Assembly: GCA_036479115.1 (NCBI GenBank)
Contig: JAZGFD010000030.1
Span: 1 to 22,242 of the forward strand
Source of the DNA: UBA7328 sp036479115
GTDB lineage: Bacteria > Bacteroidota > Bacteroidia > Chitinophagales > Saprospiraceae
DNA length: 22,242 nucleotides
Reading direction: 5' to 3'
The notes under the pieces were generated by a model. It worked only from the letters and a program-made list of their open reading frames with translations, made no database searches and was not told the DNA's origin. Both the position numbers and the translations under genes were made by a program. Below, piece after piece: positions 1 through 7,970 of this stretch (its first letter is position 1; every line of letters begins with the position of its first letter).

Positions 1-1175
1 TTTTGTTCAGTCCAGGCTTTTGTAGGATCATTTAGGAAACTTATCAGATTGATGTAGTTCATCAAGTGAAACCTGACCATTGAAACCATATTTGAAAATC
101 CCCATTTTTTATTCAGTTGTTTTCTGACCACCTCCATAAGTAACATGGCTATGTATGCAGTCCATATTTGTATTTCTATGGCATTTTGGTTGCCTCCTAA
201 AAAGTATTTTAATATAAAGTTTTGTTTTAATTTTCTGAATAGAGTTTCTATGTACCAACGTTTTTTATAAATAAGGGCGATAATCTCTGCATCTAGATCG
301 AGTTTATTGGATATGAACACATATACCTTTTTCTTTTTTTTTATCCCAGTATGCTACTCTTCTTAGAGTTAATTTTTGAAATTTGCCTTGTTCATCTATG
401 GTGTCAACATGTATTTTTTCATCCTTTATCACTGCGGAATCACAATGTTTTGGTATTTCTAGTTCTTCTATTGATTCGTATACACCATTTTTCTTCACCC
501 GTGTAACCATCGATATTCCTTTTTTAGTCCATTGGTAAAACCTCCTGTAGTCAATGTAGGCTTTGTCAAAACATATGAAGTCCCCTGCTTCTAGATTGAA
601 CTCTTTAAATAAATATTTGTCATGTGTAGCTGCACTGGAACAACACATAAATCTGGGCACATAATTATCTGCATCTATTACAGTATGGGCTTTGATACCT
701 CCTTTCTGACGGCCGTCTATTCTCTTTCGGCCACTTGTTTTTAATATTTCTTTAAACAGTCCTATAGTCGTAGAATCGGCTAACATGAGCCCTTTAGGCA
801 GCCTTTTGACCCCTTTGGCTGTCCGACAAAATTTTTCCCCACTTAGCATATAGACTCTCATATATGGATTTGAACACTTCACTTGATCTTTTCTTATTAC
901 CATCCGAAATCGTAGACCGTTTAGCTGCATAATTAATTCCTAAGTGGGAACAGCCGACCCTCACATGCTAACAAGCCTGTGCTTAACTCTCTGAGTGTCT
1001 TGTAGTTACTAAAGGTCGCATAGAGCATCGTCACTAAGTGCTCCCATGTTTTAAAGGGTTTATAATAACGATCGCTTTTGTGATTTTTGGCTATTCTATT
1101 AACCTGAGAACGATCTATGAGTTTTAACAACTGAGATAGGATCGGCTGTCCGATAAAATGGATACTTTTATTCAT
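1..1175 (-). pseudogene. IS4-family (DUF4372-type) transposase, frameshifted and cut by window edge
   Basis: Reading right to left, the protein begins MNKSIHFIGQPILSQLLKLI, a typical start of the DUF4372 N-terminal domain of IS4-group transposases. It continues into a DDE catalytic core (LMLADSTTI with the first Asp, FDKAYIDY with the second) and ends with the YREK motif YKKRWYIETLFRKLK near 255-290, which holds the catalytic Glu. The reading frame breaks three times. One break is near 945-952, where an extra base turns GRLSHLGINYAAK into GRLFPLRN-stop. The second is near 801-820, in a run of C/T homopolymers. The third is in the nine-T run at 334-342. Each break is repaired by a single-base change, so this is either a recently decayed copy or homopolymer sequencing error. 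ATG at 1175 is preferred over 1208 because family members begin at MNKS. The C-terminus may lie beyond base 1. Confidence 0.88.
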
Positions 1176-1266
1176 GATTAATTGTTTGTACAAAAACAAA
1201 GTAATCATTGTGAGGGTGGTCTTAGGATTTCCCTCCTTTTATTTTTTTTAATCAGACAATACTAAT

Positions 1267-1303
1267 TTTTTATCCTAAAATAGGCTTCACATGAGTAGTA
1301 ATA
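1267..1303 (+). repeat. truncated right end of the intergenic repeat family, next to the IS
   Basis: The bases TTTTTTATCCTAAAATAGGC, followed by TTCACATGAGTAGTA, match the right end of the complete copies (TTTTTTAATCCAAAATTGGC then TCCACCTGAGTAGTTA). No left half is present; upstream sequence runs directly towards the transposase. The IS may have inserted in this copy or deleted part of it. Confidence 0.5.
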
Positions 1304-1309
1304 AAAAAA

Positions 1310-1471
1310 GTGACTGCTCCGGAGGTGTGCTTTTGAGGTGAAAAATTGCTATTTTATTGCTAGACAAGGCTCATTCATGTCTTAATTGCAGGGCTATTAA
1401 GATATAAATAGCAGCAGTATAGCGATAAAAAAGTTTTTTTAATCCAGAATTGATACCACCTAAGTAATCAC
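1310..1471 (+). repeat. MITE-like intergenic repeat, complete copy (162 bp)
   Basis: Left end GTGACTGCTCCGGAGGTG and right end CCACCTAAGTAATCAC form an imperfect terminal inverted repeat. The inside carries blocks shared with other copies: AAAAATTGCTATTTTATTGC then TAGACAAGGCTC, TAGCAG/GGGCTATT, GTATAGCGATAAAA, and TTTTTTTAATCC. Plus orientation is defined by this copy and the one at 7751. Confidence 0.75.
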
Positions 1472-1480
1472 TAAAAAAAT

Positions 1481-1542
1481 AACAATTTTATATCTGCTTG
1501 TTTCGCAGACAAGCCTCAAAGGCACACTCATGTAGTAGGCAC
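1481..1542 (-). repeat. partial copy of the intergenic repeat
   Basis: The stretch AACAATTTTATATCTGCTTG, TTTCGCAGACAAGCCTCAAA and then GGCACACTCATGTAGTAGGCAC matches the end of the copy at 4743-4930 (CAATTTTTTACTTGCTTG, TTTGGCAGAGAGGTCTCAAA, then the terminal repeat). Only one end is present. Confidence 0.5.
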
Positions 1543-1630
1543 TAGATTTGAAAATTATCAGGTTACTCACTGAGCTATATTATCCCGATTGATAGAAGAG
1601 AGAAATAAATTATTTTCAATTTAAATGCTT

Positions 1631-1687
1631 ATATGATCATTATTTTATATGATCATTATTTTATATGATCATTATTTTATATGATCA
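1631..1687. repeat. 16-bp AT-rich tandem repeat, three units plus a partial
   Basis: ATATGATCATTATTTT is repeated exactly at 1631-1646, 1647-1662 and 1663-1678, followed by ATATGATCA. Each unit contains the palindrome ATGATCAT. There are no spacers, so this is not a CRISPR array. Its function is unknown. Confidence 0.9.
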
Positions 1688-1689
1688 CT

Positions 1690-2140
1690 ACTCCCTAAAT
1701 TAAATGAATGGCAACAAAATAGGGAAGAATGAGCTACATCCTTCCCCCCAATGTATATAAAACAAAACTAGAAACCCATCATCCTAGCATCGCCTTAAGA
1801 TTGCTAATAAAATACTTTACAGGTAAAAGATAATAATAAATTTCATAATTGGATATAAATCATTCAAATTGTATCAATAATAGTCATTATATTTAAAAAT
1901 GTTTTTCTCTCACTTTACCCCTATATTCTATTCATCCACAAGAATTTCTAACACCAAAATATCAAAAAATCGGAACGTTTTCGTAATATAAGGACTACAA
2001 ATGGTTCATTTATATAAATAAATAAAGTTAATTATGAGTATATAAAACTAGAGTTCAACCCAATATGTATAAAACAATTCTCGGTTATACAACGATTTGA
2101 CAAGGCCGATTAAGTGAGAAGAACGCAGAATTGAGTAATT
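1690..2140. other. AT-rich non-coding stretch, no gene recognised
   Basis: No open frame of useful length, no RNA gene and no clear hairpin terminator were found here on either strand. The stretch lies between the tandem repeat and the repeat copy at 2144. It may contain eroded DNA left by IS activity. Confidence 0.5.
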
Positions 2141-2143
2141 ATT

Positions 2144-2305
2144 GTAACTACTCAAATGGAGTCGAGTTTGGCAAAAAAGGAATTATTTTTACATTATTCT
2201 ACGGTTATTTTGATAACAATAGTTCTGTCATTCTGATAATAATGAGCCTTGTCTAAAAAAAAATAACAAAATATTATCTCAAAAGCACCCACCTGGAGTA
2301 GTTAC
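2144..2305 (-). repeat. MITE-like intergenic repeat, complete copy (162 bp)
   Basis: It begins GTAACTACTCAAATGGAGTC and ends CCCACCTGGAGTAGTTAC, again an imperfect terminal inverted repeat. Read on the minus strand it shares GTGCTTTTGAG and TAGACAAGGCTCATT with the copies at 1310 and 4505. Its length equals that of the copy at 1310. Confidence 0.75.
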
Positions 2306-2410
2306 TCATTATTTTAAAAATAGCTTTTGAAACAACCATTTCATTTAACTCCTAACACTGTACTTAAAAATAAGCACCATTCTAAAAGCGCGTCAAGCAG
2401 CTACATTATC

Positions 2411-2418
2411 TATATTTG
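2411..2418 (+). promoter_or_regulatory. Bacteroidota -7 box for the pgpH-like gene
   Basis: TATATTTG fits TAnnTTTG exactly and ends 14 bases before the ATG at 2433. A transcript would start near 2424-2426, which leaves a very short leader and favours ATG 2433 over the TTG at 2427. No convincing -33 box is visible. Confidence 0.5.
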
Positions 2419-2432
2419 ATTTTTTATTGCAT

Positions 2433-4475
2433 ATGAATTACAATTTACAGAGTATTTTTTCTAAGCGAGAACACATTATTTCTCTACTATTGGTATTGTC
2501 TGTAATTGTATTCATTGCGTTTCTTTTTCCTACTAATGGACGGTTTAATCTAGAATATGATAAAGGGGATATATGGAAACATAACGACCTTCTGGCACCA
2601 TTTGAATTTCCTTTATTAAAAAACCCACAAGAAGTAATACGTATCAAAAATGAAGTAAGGAAAAACCTTACTATTAGATTTAGAAAAACCAAAAATGCAG
2701 GTACTGTACAAGACAAAGTAACCAAATATCTTACTGAAATTAAATCAGAAATAGGAAATGCTTCATTTCAAAAACTGTTGCGATACCTTAAGGAGAACAG
2801 GGCTAAAATATTAATAAGTAAAGACCAAATGACATATTTGGGATTAGAAAAAGAGTCTTTTCTAATTCCAGAAAAAGAAACTTTGATAAAATATTCTGAC
2901 TCCAAATATGTAGATATCAATGACTACCACACTTTTATTGTCTCTAAATTGCCAGAAGATTACCATGAAGAACTGGATAAACTGATTGCCATAGAAGCGG
3001 AATTGGATAAAAAAAATACTAAAAAAGCACTAGAAACAGCTGAACAAAAAGGAATTACTTCTAATGTAATAGTCAGAAATGGTGAGCTTGTAGTATCTAA
3101 AGGGAATCTCATTACTAATAGTATATATCAAAAGCTTCAATCTCTGGAAGATGCATTTGCTAAACGACAGATCACTTTTACTGAAGGTATATGGACCTTC
3201 ATGGGTCACATTATCCTCACATTTTTAATTCTCGGAGCTCTCATGCTCTATTTGTTTTTTCATTTCCGCTCAATACTTCAACAACCTAAGGAATTGTCAT
3301 TTATTCTTTTTTGGATAGTAATATTTACCTTTTTGGTATTTCAGATTGAAAAAACCCCCAATCTCAGTTCCTATATGATACCTTTTTGTATTGCTCCAAT
3401 AGTAATTAAAACATATTATGAAGAAAGGCTGGCACTATTTGTTCACATCGTGATTGTGCTAATTGCAAGCTTCCTTTCCACCCTTGATTATGAGTTTACT
3501 TTTTTACAGATATTGGCAGGTATTGTAACTGTTCTATTGATAGAAGAAACTCGATATTGGGATCGGTTTTTTTTATCCATTTTAATAATTATCGGCACTT
3601 ATTATTTAGGATTTTTGGGATTAAATATGGCTTCTACTAATACTATTGGCCAAGATATAGATTCCTCAGTATTAATGTGGTTAGGAGTAAATGGAATCCT
3701 CATTTTATTGGCTTATCCGATCATTCCTTTGTTCTCAAGAATATTTGGATTTACAAGTAATATTACGTTAATGGAGCTCTCGGATTTGAATAAACCATTA
3801 CTCAAAGATTTATCCATTAGTGCACCCGGAACATTTCAACATTCCCTCCAGGTTTCTAACCTTTCTGAAGCTGCTGCTGAAAAAATAGGGGCAAATAGCC
3901 TACTTATAAAAGTGGCTGCTTTGTATCATGATATTGGGAAGTTAAAAGAGCCGATGATCTTTATTGAAAATTTGGGCTATGGAAAAAATCCTCACGATGA
4001 ATTAACTAATTTTGAGAGCACAAGAAAAATAATAGCGCACATTCCAGAAGGCGTGAAATTGGCCAAAACATATAAGTTACCAAAAGAGATCATGAGGATG
4101 ATAGAAACACATCATGGTACTACAAGGGTAGAATTTTTCTATAGGAAACAACTTACAGACTTTCCTCACCAAGAATTTGATGAATCAATATTTAGATACT
4201 CAGGCCCAAAACCGATTACCAAAGAAGAAACCATCTTACTGCTTGCAGATTCTATTGAGGCCGCCTCAAAAAGTTTGAAAGAACCGACCGCTCAAAATAT
4301 TGACGACCTTGTAGAGAACATAACTCTAGCCAAAATTAAGAACAAACAACTATCAGATTCTAAGATGACTTACCAAGAAATGGTAGTGTGTAAAAATGTT
4401 TTTAAAGATTTATTAAAAAGCATTAATCATGTAAGGGTTCAGTATCCTGATGAACAAATAGATGCAATATCGTAG
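2433..4475 (+). CDS. 7TM-HD phosphohydrolase, PgpH/YqfF type (likely cyclic di-AMP phosphodiesterase)
   Basis: The 680-residue membrane protein has one N-terminal membrane segment (about 14-32), then a long extracytoplasmic region (about 33-250) like the 7TMR-HDED sensor domain. A block of hydrophobic helices follows (about 252-440), then a cytoplasmic HD domain. The HD domain has the metal ligands H470 (GTFQHSLQ), H499-D500 (YHDIGKL) and a later HH pair in IETHHGTTR. This order matches PgpH of Firmicutes, which hydrolyses cyclic di-AMP to pApA; that activity is inferred from family and not shown here. Length and motifs look intact. An in-frame TTG six bases upstream is possible, but ATG fits the promoter better. 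The gene stands alone; its 3' side faces coaE across two repeat copies. Confidence 0.9.
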   Translation: MNYNLQSIFSKREHIISLLLVLSVIVFIAFLFPTNGRFNLEYDKGDIWKHNDLLAPFEFPLLKNPQEVIRIKNEVRKNLTIRFRKTKNAGTVQDKVTKYLTEIKSEIGNASFQKLLRYLKENRAKILISKDQMTYLGLEKESFLIPEKETLIKYSDSKYVDINDYHTFIVSKLPEDYHEELDKLIAIEAELDKKNTKKALETAEQKGITSNVIVRNGELVVSKGNLITNSIYQKLQSLEDAFAKRQITFTEGIWTFMGHIILTFLILGALMLYLFFHFRSILQQPKELSFILFWIVIFTFLVFQIEKTPNLSSYMIPFCIAPIVIKTYYEERLALFVHIVIVLIASFLSTLDYEFTFLQILAGIVTVLLIEETRYWDRFFLSILIIIGTYYLGFLGLNMASTNTIGQDIDSSVLMWLGVNGILILLAYPIIPLFSRIFGFTSNITLMELSDLNKPLLKDLSISAPGTFQHSLQVSNLSEAAAEKIGANSLLIKVAALYHDIGKLKEPMIFIENLGYGKNPHDELTNFESTRKIIAHIPEGVKLAKTYKLPKEIMRMIETHHGTTRVEFFYRKQLTDFPHQEFDESIFRYSGPKPITKEETILLLADSIEAASKSLKEPTAQNIDDLVENITLAKIKNKQLSDSKMTYQEMVVCKNVFKDLLKSINHVRVQYPDEQIDAIS

Positions 4476-4504
4476 TAGTCAAAAGCAGGCAAGTTAAATA
4501 AATG

Positions 4505-4666
4505 GTGAAGACTCATCCGTAGTTCTTTTTGAATAAAAATGAGTTATTTTATTTCTAGTCAAGGCTCATTTGAGTCTTATTAGCAGGGCTATTGCTACTC
4601 AAATAGTCGTAGAGTAACGGAAAAAGAATCGTTTTTGACCAAAATTGACTCCACCGGAATAGTTAC
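4505..4666 (+). repeat. MITE-like intergenic repeat copy (about 162 bp, eroded left end)
   Basis: The right end CCACCGGAATAGTTAC and the preceding CCAAAATTGACT are clear. The inner CTAGTCAAGGCTCATT and TAGCAGGGCTATT match the copy at 1310. The left end (GTGAAGACTCATCCG) is weak. It starts about 30 bases after the pgpH-like stop codon. The inner GAAAAAGAATCGTTTT recurs near 22148. Confidence 0.65.
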
Positions 4667-4742
4667 AATCAATGTTTTATTCTCTTTAGTATCTTTTACA
4701 CTCCCTTTCTGATTCTAAGAAGATTTCAATTTACTTTTGATG

Positions 4743-4930
4743 AACTATTCAGGGAGTATCAATTTTGGCTAATAAAAAACGCTTTTATTTATCGCTATAC
4801 TTCGGCAATTTATATCTCAAATAAAGCTGCTATTAATACAAAAATAGACTGTGTACAGCAATAAAGCCAGCAATTTTTTACTTGCTTGTTTGGCAGAGAG
4901 GTCTCAAAAGTGCACCACCGGAGTAGTTAC
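4743..4930 (-). repeat. MITE-like intergenic repeat copy (188 bp), overlaps the coaE stop codon
   Basis: It begins AACTATTCAGGGAGTATC and ends CACCACCGGAGTAGTTAC. Read on the minus strand it shares TTTTTGTATTAATAGCAG, TTGCCGAAGTATAG and GCGATAA with the copy at 7751. With the copy at 4505 it forms an inverted pair in the convergent gap between the pgpH-like gene and coaE. The last bases GTTAC (plus strand) contain the TAA stop of coaE. Confidence 0.75.
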
Positions 4931-5529
4931 ACTTTTGATTTTTTTAAAGAAATAATTCTTTGATGTACTTCCCACACCTGGTGAATAACAGAATGATTGC
5001 CATCATTTTGGATTACATAATCGGCTCTTTTTACTTTCTCTTCTTGAGGCATTTGTTTATTTATACGTTGTATAATTTCGGCTTCAGAGATTCCATCTCT
5101 TTGTATGGTTCTCTTTATACGGAGTGGGAGTGGAGCGTTTACCACAATTACAAAATCCAAAAAGGACACAGAACCTGATTCGTACATCAATGCTGCTTCG
5201 TATAAACCATATGGGGCTTCAACAAAGTTGAACCATTTAACTAGATCCATACCGACAGCAGGGTGTACAATTTGATTAATCCGTTTTGTTTTTTCAGGGT
5301 AAGAAAAAATGATATCAGCCAAATGTTTTTTATTTAATTGGCCATCCTTGGCATAACTCTCACTGCCAAAGTGATCAATGATTTGTGCTTTTACATCTTC
5401 ATCATGAACCATAAGATGCTTAGCTCTTATATCGGCATTATATATTGGAATCCCTAAAAGATCAAAAATTGTACAACAAAAAGTTTTGCCCACACCGATG
5501 CCACCTGTTATTCCTACTTTTTTAATCAT
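4927..5529 (-). CDS. coaE: dephospho-CoA kinase
   Basis: This cytoplasmic P-loop kinase phosphorylates the 3'-hydroxyl of dephospho-CoA with ATP, the last step of coenzyme A synthesis. The Walker A loop GGIGVGKT lies at residues 9-16, close to the start MIKKVGITGG. Other CoaE landmarks are the DLLGIPIYNADIRAK segment, IVHPAVG, and YESGSVSFLDFVIVV before the lid region with RIKRTIQRDG. At 200 aa it has the usual length. Its ATG overlaps the TGA of the upstream yigZ-like gene by four bases (ATGA), so the two are very probably co-transcribed and translationally coupled. The TAA stop lies inside the terminal sequence of an intergenic repeat. Confidence 0.95.
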   Translation of the reverse strand: MIKKVGITGGIGVGKTFCCTIFDLLGIPIYNADIRAKHLMVHDEDVKAQIIDHFGSESYAKDGQLNKKHLADIIFSYPEKTKRINQIVHPAVGMDLVKWFNFVEAPYGLYEAALMYESGSVSFLDFVIVVNAPLPLRIKRTIQRDGISEAEIIQRINKQMPQEEKVKRADYVIQNDGNHSVIHQVWEVHQRIISLKKSKV

Positions 5530-6179
5530 AACTGCTCTATTTGAAGCGAAGATTCAAATGAATCATGAAGAATGTGATCTTTGCTAAGTCCATGAAAATG
5601 AGATAGAAACTGAGTAGTAACCTCCTTATACTTTGACTTTCTAATGCCTATTTTAATCCAATTTTTCATCCCTAACTGTTGATCAATGATTTCAATGTTT
5701 GTATGTTTTAGGCTGTTATATACCTTGCCTGTTTGATTGGGATTAAAATGGATTTTGGCATAATCATTAATAAATTTAGTGATAATATTTGCTGCAGTTA
5801 AAGCATCTCTACTGCTTAACTTGTAAGCATTAATAAGCCCAGAAACCCCAAGTTTAGTTCCACCAAAATACCTCACTACAGCTATAACTACATCCGTTAT
5901 ATCCGCACTCAGTATCGCGCTGTAAATTGGCCTTCCAGCCGTGCCGGAAGGCTCGCCATCATCATTTATTCTAAACCTATCATCATTTATCCCTATTTGA
6001 TAAGCATAGCAAATATGTCGGGCCTTGGGATGAAGGCTTTTTAACTCAGAAAGCCTATCATTTACCATCTCTTCATCTGTCACGTGAAAAGCATAAGCTA
6101 GAAACTTACTCCCTTTATCTTTAAAAGTTCCTTGTCCAGAATCGAGAATGGTCTTAAATTCATCTTTTATTACCTCCAT
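5526..6179 (-). CDS. YigZ/IMPACT family protein (UPF0029)
   Basis: The 217-residue soluble protein has the UPF0029/IMPACT N-terminal domain (about 10-120). Landmarks are KGSKFLAYAF, HPKARHICYAY, NDDGEPSGTAGRPI (72-85) and the signature RYFGGTKLGVSGLINAY (103-119). The rest (about 135-210) fits the small C-terminal DUF1949-like domain. Family members are linked to translation regulation or proline peptidase-like roles, but the bacterial function is not settled. It is the first gene of a two-gene unit with coaE. It diverges from the MauE/DoxX-like gene across only 78 bases, so its promoter must lie in that gap. Confidence 0.88.
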   Translation of the reverse strand: MEVIKDEFKTILDSGQGTFKDKGSKFLAYAFHVTDEEMVNDRLSELKSLHPKARHICYAYQIGINDDRFRINDDGEPSGTAGRPIYSAILSADITDVVIAVVRYFGGTKLGVSGLINAYKLSSRDALTAANIITKFINDYAKIHFNPNQTGKVYNSLKHTNIEIIDQQLGMKNWIKIGIRKSKYKEVTTQFLSHFHGLSKDHILHDSFESSLQIEQL

Positions 6180-6236
6180 TTTACATCTAATATCAGCTTT
6201 AACCTATCATTTACACCAAAATCTAATACAAGGTTT

Positions 6237-6244
6237 TACATTTG
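6237..6244 (+). promoter_or_regulatory. Bacteroidota -7 box for the MauE/DoxX-like gene
   Basis: TACATTTG is an exact TAnnTTTG match, ending 13 bases before the ATG at 6258. It lies in the short divergent gap shared with yigZ. No clear TTTG lies at the usual -33 distance. Confidence 0.5.
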
Positions 6245-6257
6245 CAAAAAAAATAAT

Positions 6258-7748
6258 ATGACACTCCCGATAATACTTCTCTATGTAGGAATTGCTTCTA
6301 TCATTTTGAGTTTGATTACAGTGATTGGTTTTAAGACTAAAAAGAACTGGATAACTACTTTTTTTCAAAATTACGTAGGCGCTTTTTTTATTTTTTCAGG
6401 ATGGGTTAAAGCGGTGGATCCATTGGGATTGGCCTATAAAATGGAGCAATATTTTGCAGAATTTGAAGCAACCTTTGCGGATACCTGGGTTTCATTTTTA
6501 GCCCCTATATTTCCTTTCCTATCTAGCATGGCGGTACAATTTGCCGTTGTCATGATTGTTTTCGAGATCATTTTAGGAATAATGCTGATTATTGGGGCCA
6601 AACCGAAATTTACATCTTGGGCATTTTTATTATTGGTTGCATTTTTTACTTTCCTTACAGGTTTTACCTACCTCACAGGATATGTTCCAAATGGAAGCAA
6701 TTTCTTTGATTTTGGATCATGGGCTGCATACAATAAAAACAATATGCGAGTTACAGATTGCGGCTGCTTTGGCGATTTTCTAAAATTAGAACCAAAAGTA
6801 TCTTTCTTTAAAGATGTAATACTTCTTATCCCTGCTTTCTATTTTATATATAAACACAAAAGCTTTCATACTTGGTTTTCACCAAAAGTAAGAACTATAA
6901 TTTTGAGTGCTTCACTCATTGGGCTCGTTATCTATTGCCTTGGTAATTATGTCACTGATATCCCTACGCATGACTTCCGACCATTTAAAAAAGGTGCAGA
7001 CATAGCTTCACAAAAGCAAGCTGAAACAGATGCTCAGGCTGGTGTGCAGGTACTTGGCTTCAAATTAGAAAACAAAAATTCAGGGGATAAACTGGATGTG
7101 GGATACAAGGATTATCTCGCTAACCTTGCTAATTATCCGTCTGATGAGTGGAGCGTTACTGATCAAATATTAGGGGAGCCAACTATCCCATTAACAAAAA
7201 TCAGTGATTTTGATATTTCTGATTCAGAAGGACACCCTGTTACTGATGAAATACTCACAATGCAAGGGCCTTATATTATGCTGGTTTGCCATAAATTGAT
7301 TGGCACTGGTAGTAATGCTACTAGAGTAATAGAAGATACCATTTTTGTTATTGATACTGTATATAATAATGCCTTTAAAGGTGGTTTTGCACTTGAAAAA
7401 AATGTAAAAAGGATAGATAAAAAGACAGTAAATTACACCAATTACATTTGGAAAGACCACTACGCTAAAAGGTTTGAAGAAGTGATTAAACCCTTTGTAG
7501 CGGCAGCAAGTGAGGAGGGCGTTAAAACTATTGCAGTAATAGGGGGTGCTGACCGTAGTATGATAGAAGACTTTGCTACGGATTTAGAATTAGACATAGA
7601 TTATTACACAGCTGATGACATTTTACTTAAAACTATTGTAAGATCAAATCCTGGTATAGTATTGTGGGAAGGAGGAAAAATTCTGGATAAATGGCATTAC
7701 AAAAAGCTGCCAAATTTTCAAAATGTCAAGAAACAACACATAGAATAA
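6258..7748 (+). CDS. MauE/DoxX-like membrane protein with thioredoxin-like C-terminal domain (BT_3928 type)
   Basis: The 496-residue protein starts at MTLPIILLYVG; the open frame extends further upstream, but that part overlaps yigZ and lies before the promoter. The N-terminal half holds about six hydrophobic helices and the motif DCGCFGDFLKL with C168 and C170. A CGCFG motif is typical of MauE, a membrane protein involved in disulfide chemistry, and of related DoxX proteins. After a helix near 215-240 comes a soluble part (about 255-496). Its segments FDISDSEGHPV, PYIMLVCHKL and NPGIVLWEGGKILDKWHY resemble a thioredoxin/AhpC-like fold, although no CxxC is visible. A redox or disulfide role in the envelope is inferred. 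The stop codon is two bases from a repeat element. Confidence 0.78.
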   Translation: MTLPIILLYVGIASIILSLITVIGFKTKKNWITTFFQNYVGAFFIFSGWVKAVDPLGLAYKMEQYFAEFEATFADTWVSFLAPIFPFLSSMAVQFAVVMIVFEIILGIMLIIGAKPKFTSWAFLLLVAFFTFLTGFTYLTGYVPNGSNFFDFGSWAAYNKNNMRVTDCGCFGDFLKLEPKVSFFKDVILLIPAFYFIYKHKSFHTWFSPKVRTIILSASLIGLVIYCLGNYVTDIPTHDFRPFKKGADIASQKQAETDAQAGVQVLGFKLENKNSGDKLDVGYKDYLANLANYPSDEWSVTDQILGEPTIPLTKISDFDISDSEGHPVTDEILTMQGPYIMLVCHKLIGTGSNATRVIEDTIFVIDTVYNNAFKGGFALEKNVKRIDKKTVNYTNYIWKDHYAKRFEEVIKPFVAAASEEGVKTIAVIGGADRSMIEDFATDLELDIDYYTADDILLKTIVRSNPGIVLWEGGKILDKWHYKKLPNFQNVKKQHIE

Positions 7749-7750
7749 TC

Positions 7751-7967
7751 GTAACTACTCTGGGGGGTACGCTTTTAAATTAAAAATTGCTATTTTATTG
7801 CTAGACACAGGCTATTTTTGTATTAATAGCAGCGCTATTACTAACATATTTTATGTGTTAGTGAATCTCGATTATGTTGCCATATCTTCTATTTGAGACA
7901 TAACTTGCCGAAGTATAGTGATAAAAGAGCTTTTTTAATCCAAAATTGGCTCCACCTGAGTAGTTAC
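7751..7967 (+). repeat. MITE-like intergenic repeat, longest copy (217 bp)
   Basis: It begins GTAACTACTCTGGGGGGTAC two bases after the upstream stop codon and ends CCACCTGAGTAGTTAC three bases from the stop of the BTAD gene, so it fills the convergent gap. The inside has AAAAATTGCTATTTTATTGC, ATTTTTGTATTAATAGCAG and TTGCCGAAGTATAG. An extra segment with the palindrome CTAACATA...TATGTGTTAG is absent from the 162-bp copies. Confidence 0.8.
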
Positions 7968-7970
7968 ACT

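Noticed and set aside
1631..1687. CRISPR array
   Set aside because: Units are 16 bases with no spacers, and no cas genes are nearby.
2427..2432. TTG start two codons upstream of the pgpH-like ATG
   Set aside because: The -7 box at 2411-2418 would place the transcript start at about this point, and ATG 2433 gives a normal start.
6132..6257. 42-residue N-terminal extension of the MauE/DoxX-like protein
   Set aside because: It overlaps the start of yigZ on the other strand, lies mostly before the promoter box, and has no family-like sequence.
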